From Acidimicrobiaceae bacterium (GTDB lineage Bacteria > Actinomycetota > Acidimicrobiia > Acidimicrobiales > Palsa-688): DNA of 6,894 bases. The notes under the pieces are model-generated. The model was given only the letters and a program-made list of their open reading frames with translations. It was not told the origin of the DNA and did no database searches. Position 1 is the first letter of the stretch. Every line of letters begins with the position of its first letter. The stretch is taken from the NCBI GenBank assembly GCA_009785715.1, contig WQVT01000123.1, positions 1 to 6,894 of the forward strand, in the 5' to 3' direction. This document shows positions 4,725 to 6,894 of this stretch, piece by piece. Made by a program: the position numbers and the translations under genes.

Positions 4725-6894
4725 GCAACGTGGCGAGCGAACCGCAGCCGCTCCATCGCGCCCTGGGGCTCACCGATGACGAGGCGGCCGCCATCGAGCA
4801 GCTCCTCGGGCGCAAGCCGAACCACCTCGAGCTGGCGCTGTACGCGGTGATGTGGAGCGAGCACTGTTCCTACAAGTCCTCGAAGATCCACCTTCGCCGG
4901 CTGCCTACCGAGGGACCGCACGTCCTGGTCGGGCCGGGGGAAAACGCCGGCGTCATCGACGCCGGCGACGGGATCGCGGTGGCGCTGCGCATCGAGAGCC
5001 ACAACCATCCCTCGGCGATCGAGCCATACCAGGGCGCGGCGACCGGCGTGGGCGGCATCCTGCGCGACATCTTCACGATGGGTGCCCGCCCGGTGGCGGT
5101 CATGGACCCGCTCCGCTTCGGCCCGCTCTCCGACCCGCGGTCGCGCTGGATCGCCGGCGGCGTGGTGTCGGGGATCTCCGGCTACGGCAACTCCGTCGGG
5201 GTGCCGACCGTCGGGGGCGAGACGGTCTTCGACGAGTGCTACGCCGGCAACCCGCTCGTCAACGTGCTCTGCGCCGGGGTTTTGCCGGTCGACCGGCTCG
5301 TGCTCGGCGTGGCGACCGGGGAGGGCAATCTCGCCGTCCTCCTCGGCTCGTCCACCGGCCGCGACGGCATCGGTGGCGTGAGCGTGCTCGCCTCCGCCGG
5401 CTTCACCGACGACCCCGAGGTCGAGGCTGCCAAGCGGCCCAACGTCCAGGTCGGCGACCCCTTCGAGGAGAAGCGCCTGATCGAGGCCTGCCTCGCGCTG
5501 CTCGACGCCCGCCTCGTCGTCGGCATCCAGGATCTCGGTGGCGCCGGCCTGATCTGCGCCACGAGCGAGACGGCGTCGCGGGGCAAGGTCGGCATGGACG
5601 TCAACGTGGCTGCCGTTCCCCGCCGGGAGCCGGGCATGGAGCCGTGGGAGGTGATGACCAGCGAGAGCCAGGAGCGGATGCTGGCCATCGTCCGCCCCGA
5701 TGACCTCGACGCCGTGCTCGAGCTCTGTGACCGTTGGGAAGTTCGGGCGGCGGTCGTGGGCAAGGTCACGGCGTCCGGGGCGTTGCGGGTCGTGGACGGC
5801 TGGGAGGGCGAGGTCCTGGCCGACGTGCCCGCCGCAACGCTCCACGACGACGCCCCCGTCTACCACCGTCCCCTGGTCCGGCCGGCGGACCTCGACGCCC
5901 GCGCCGCCGCCGACCCCGCCGCCCTTCCCGTCCCGGCGGATCCGGGCGAGGACCTGCTCGCCCTCGTCACGGACCCCGCCTGGGTGTACCACCAGTACGA
6001 CCACCAGCTCTTCCTGAACACCGTGGTGGCACCCGGCGGCGACGCCGCCCTGCTCCGCCTTTCCGCCCCCGGGGCGCGTCCGCCGGCGGGGACGGCCCGC
6101 GCCATGGCGCTGTCCACGGACGGCAACCACCGCTGGTGTGCCCTCGACCCCCGTGCCGGCACGGCCCTGGTGGTCGCCGAGTCCACGCTGAACCTGGCCT
6201 GCGTCGGGGCCCGACCCGTGGCGCTCGTCAACTGCTTGAACTTCGGCAACCCCGAGCATCCCGAGGTGATGTGGCAGCTGTCGGAGGCGATCGACGGCAT
6301 GGCCGAGGCCAGCCTTGCCCTCGGTGTCCCGGTGGTGGGCGGCAACGTCAGCCTCTACAACGAGAGCCGCGGCACCGACATCGACCCCACCCCGGTCGTC
6401 GGCACCCTCGGCCTGGTCGAGCGCCTTTCCGGCCCGCCACCGGGGATGGGTCTGGTCGCCGGGCAGCGGGTGGTGTTGATCGGCCCCGTCGCCGCCGTGT
6501 CCCTCGGCGGATCGCGGTGGGCGGCCGAGCGAGCCGGTCATCGGGGCGGCCGGCTGGCCCCCCTCGACCTCGAGTTGCACGCCCGGCTGCTGCCGCTCGT
6601 TGCCGGCCTCGTGAACGACGGCGTCGTCGGCGGGGTCCACGACGTCTCGGAGGGCGGGTTCGCCCTTGCGCTCGCCGAGATGGCCATGGCCTCGGGCGTG
6701 GGCTGCCGGGTGAGCCCACCGGTCGGGGGGTCCGACGGGGTGCCGCTGCACCGGGCGCTCTTCGGTGAGGCGCCCTCCCTCGTCCTCGTGAGTGTCGACG
6801 CCGGCCGGTTCGAGGAGTTGCAGGAGCGCTGTCTCGACGCCGATCTTCCTTTGTCCGACCTCGGAACGGCCGGAGGGGAGAGGGTGGTGATCGA
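4721..6894 (+). CDS. purL: FGAM synthase synthetase subunit PurL (small type), 3' end outside window
   Basis: Synthetase subunit of FGAM synthase; uses ATP and ammonia from PurQ to convert FGAR to FGAM. The frame stays open from the ATG at 4721 to the window edge: 724 codons plus two bases. It is the ~740-residue small type that needs PurS and PurQ, not the ~1300-residue fused enzyme. Motifs: LALYAVMWSEHCSYKSSK (38-55), with the conserved His48; GPGENAGVID (71-80); ESHNHPSAIEPYQGAATGVG (92-111); GGETVF (165-170); QDLGGAGL (270-277); and SESQERML (314-321). The second half repeats the fold with QYDHQLFLNTVV (425-436), NCLNFGNPE (504-512), GGNVSLYNE (540-548) and VHDVSEGGFALALAE (639-653). Only a few tens of C-terminal residues should be missing. 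A 10-bp GC-rich inverted repeat lies in codons 75-83. No frameshift or missing motif was seen. Confidence 0.97.
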   Translation, partial: MSNVASEPQPLHRALGLTDDEAAAIEQLLGRKPNHLELALYAVMWSEHCSYKSSKIHLRRLPTEGPHVLVGPGENAGVIDAGDGIAVALRIESHNHPSAIEPYQGAATGVGGILRDIFTMGARPVAVMDPLRFGPLSDPRSRWIAGGVVSGISGYGNSVGVPTVGGETVFDECYAGNPLVNVLCAGVLPVDRLVLGVATGEGNLAVLLGSSTGRDGIGGVSVLASAGFTDDPEVEAAKRPNVQVGDPFEEKRLIEACLALLDARLVVGIQDLGGAGLICATSETASRGKVGMDVNVAAVPRREPGMEPWEVMTSESQERMLAIVRPDDLDAVLELCDRWEVRAAVVGKVTASGALRVVDGWEGEVLADVPAATLHDDAPVYHRPLVRPADLDARAAADPAALPVPADPGEDLLALVTDPAWVYHQYDHQLFLNTVVAPGGDAALLRLSAPGARPPAGTARAMALSTDGNHRWCALDPRAGTALVVAESTLNLACVGARPVALVNCLNFGNPEHPEVMWQLSEAIDGMAEASLALGVPVVGGNVSLYNESRGTDIDPTPVVGTLGLVERLSGPPPGMGLVAGQRVVLIGPVAAVSLGGSRWAAERAGHRGGRLAPLDLELHARLLPLVAGLVNDGVVGGVHDVSEGGFALALAEMAMASGVGCRVSPPVGGSDGVPLHRALFGEAPSLVLVSVDAGRFEELQERCLDADLPLSDLGTAGGERVVI
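4945..4967. repeat. Perfect 10-bp inverted repeat with 3-nt loop inside purL
   Basis: CGCCGGCGTC (4945-4954), loop ATC, then GACGCCGGCG (4958-4967), its exact reverse complement. In RNA this would form a very stable hairpin about 225 nt into purL. It is encoded by AGVIDAGD, a conserved stretch written with GCC and GGC codons, so symmetric codon use may explain it. No U-tract follows, so it is not a standard intrinsic terminator. Confidence 0.6.

Noticed and set aside
2656..4815. 719-codon open frame on the minus strand across purE, purC, purS and purQ
   Set aside because: It is antisense to four clearly recognised genes. Long open antisense frames are expected in GC-rich coding DNA where stop codons are rare. 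The translation shows no family motif and is dominated by Gly, Arg, Asp and His, typical of shadow frames.
4945..4967. Hairpin in purL as an intrinsic terminator
   Set aside because: No run of T follows, and it lies well inside an intact coding region.
4852..5703. 283-codon and other + strand frames within purL
   Set aside because: They are out of frame with the continuous PurL reading frame and are Arg/Gly-rich shadows.
4448..6751. 767-codon open frame on the minus strand across purQ and purL
   Set aside because: Same reasoning: it mirrors the conserved purL, has no recognisable domain, and its low-complexity composition follows from complementing GC-rich codons.
1..6894. Search for tRNA, rRNA, riboswitch, CRISPR, insertion sequence or a non-purine novel system
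   Set aside because: Coding sequence fills the window with gaps of at most 16 nt. I saw no repeat array, terminal inverted repeats, transposase motifs or RNA-gene signatures by eye.

Overview
The window is one unbroken stretch of a de novo purine biosynthesis operon, all on the + strand, in the order purA (5' end missing) - purD - purE - purC - purS - purQ - purL (3' end missing). The DNA is very GC-rich (about 70 % by eye), with strong G/C bias at third codon positions and GTG and TTG start codons. PurC is the long form (303 residues). FGAM synthase is split into PurS, PurQ and a small-type PurL. Together these suggest a high-GC actinobacterium, perhaps of a deep lineage such as Acidimicrobiia. 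The placement is an inference; no rRNA or other marker is present.

Layout: 1-1062 is the C-terminal ~80 % of adenylosuccinate synthetase; 1062-2357 purD; 2354-2833 purE; 2833-3744 purC; 3761-4030 purS; 4027-4707 purQ; 4721-6894 purL, running off the right edge. There is no intergenic space above 16 nt, so no room for an internal promoter, terminator, riboswitch or RNA gene between genes. The operon promoter and terminator must lie outside the window.

How the genes work together: PurD makes GAR, PurS/PurQ/PurL form the FGAM synthase complex, PurE makes CAIR, PurC makes SAICAR, and PurA starts the IMP-to-AMP branch. PurF, PurN/PurT, PurM, PurK, PurB, PurH and GuaA/B are not here and must be encoded elsewhere.

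The most notable feature is the junction design. Every gene boundary is a stop/start overlap (TAATG, TTGA, TGATG, GTGA). The two junctions that look like short gaps (purC-purS and purQ-purL) are each bridged by a 5- or 6-codon mini-ORF. Each mini-ORF overlaps the preceding stop and the following start, and both have a 17-nt ATG-to-ATG spacing and an identical CGGTG-N5-ATG ribosome-site layout. I found no sign of a novel defence, mobile or secondary-metabolite system; this is a core metabolic region.
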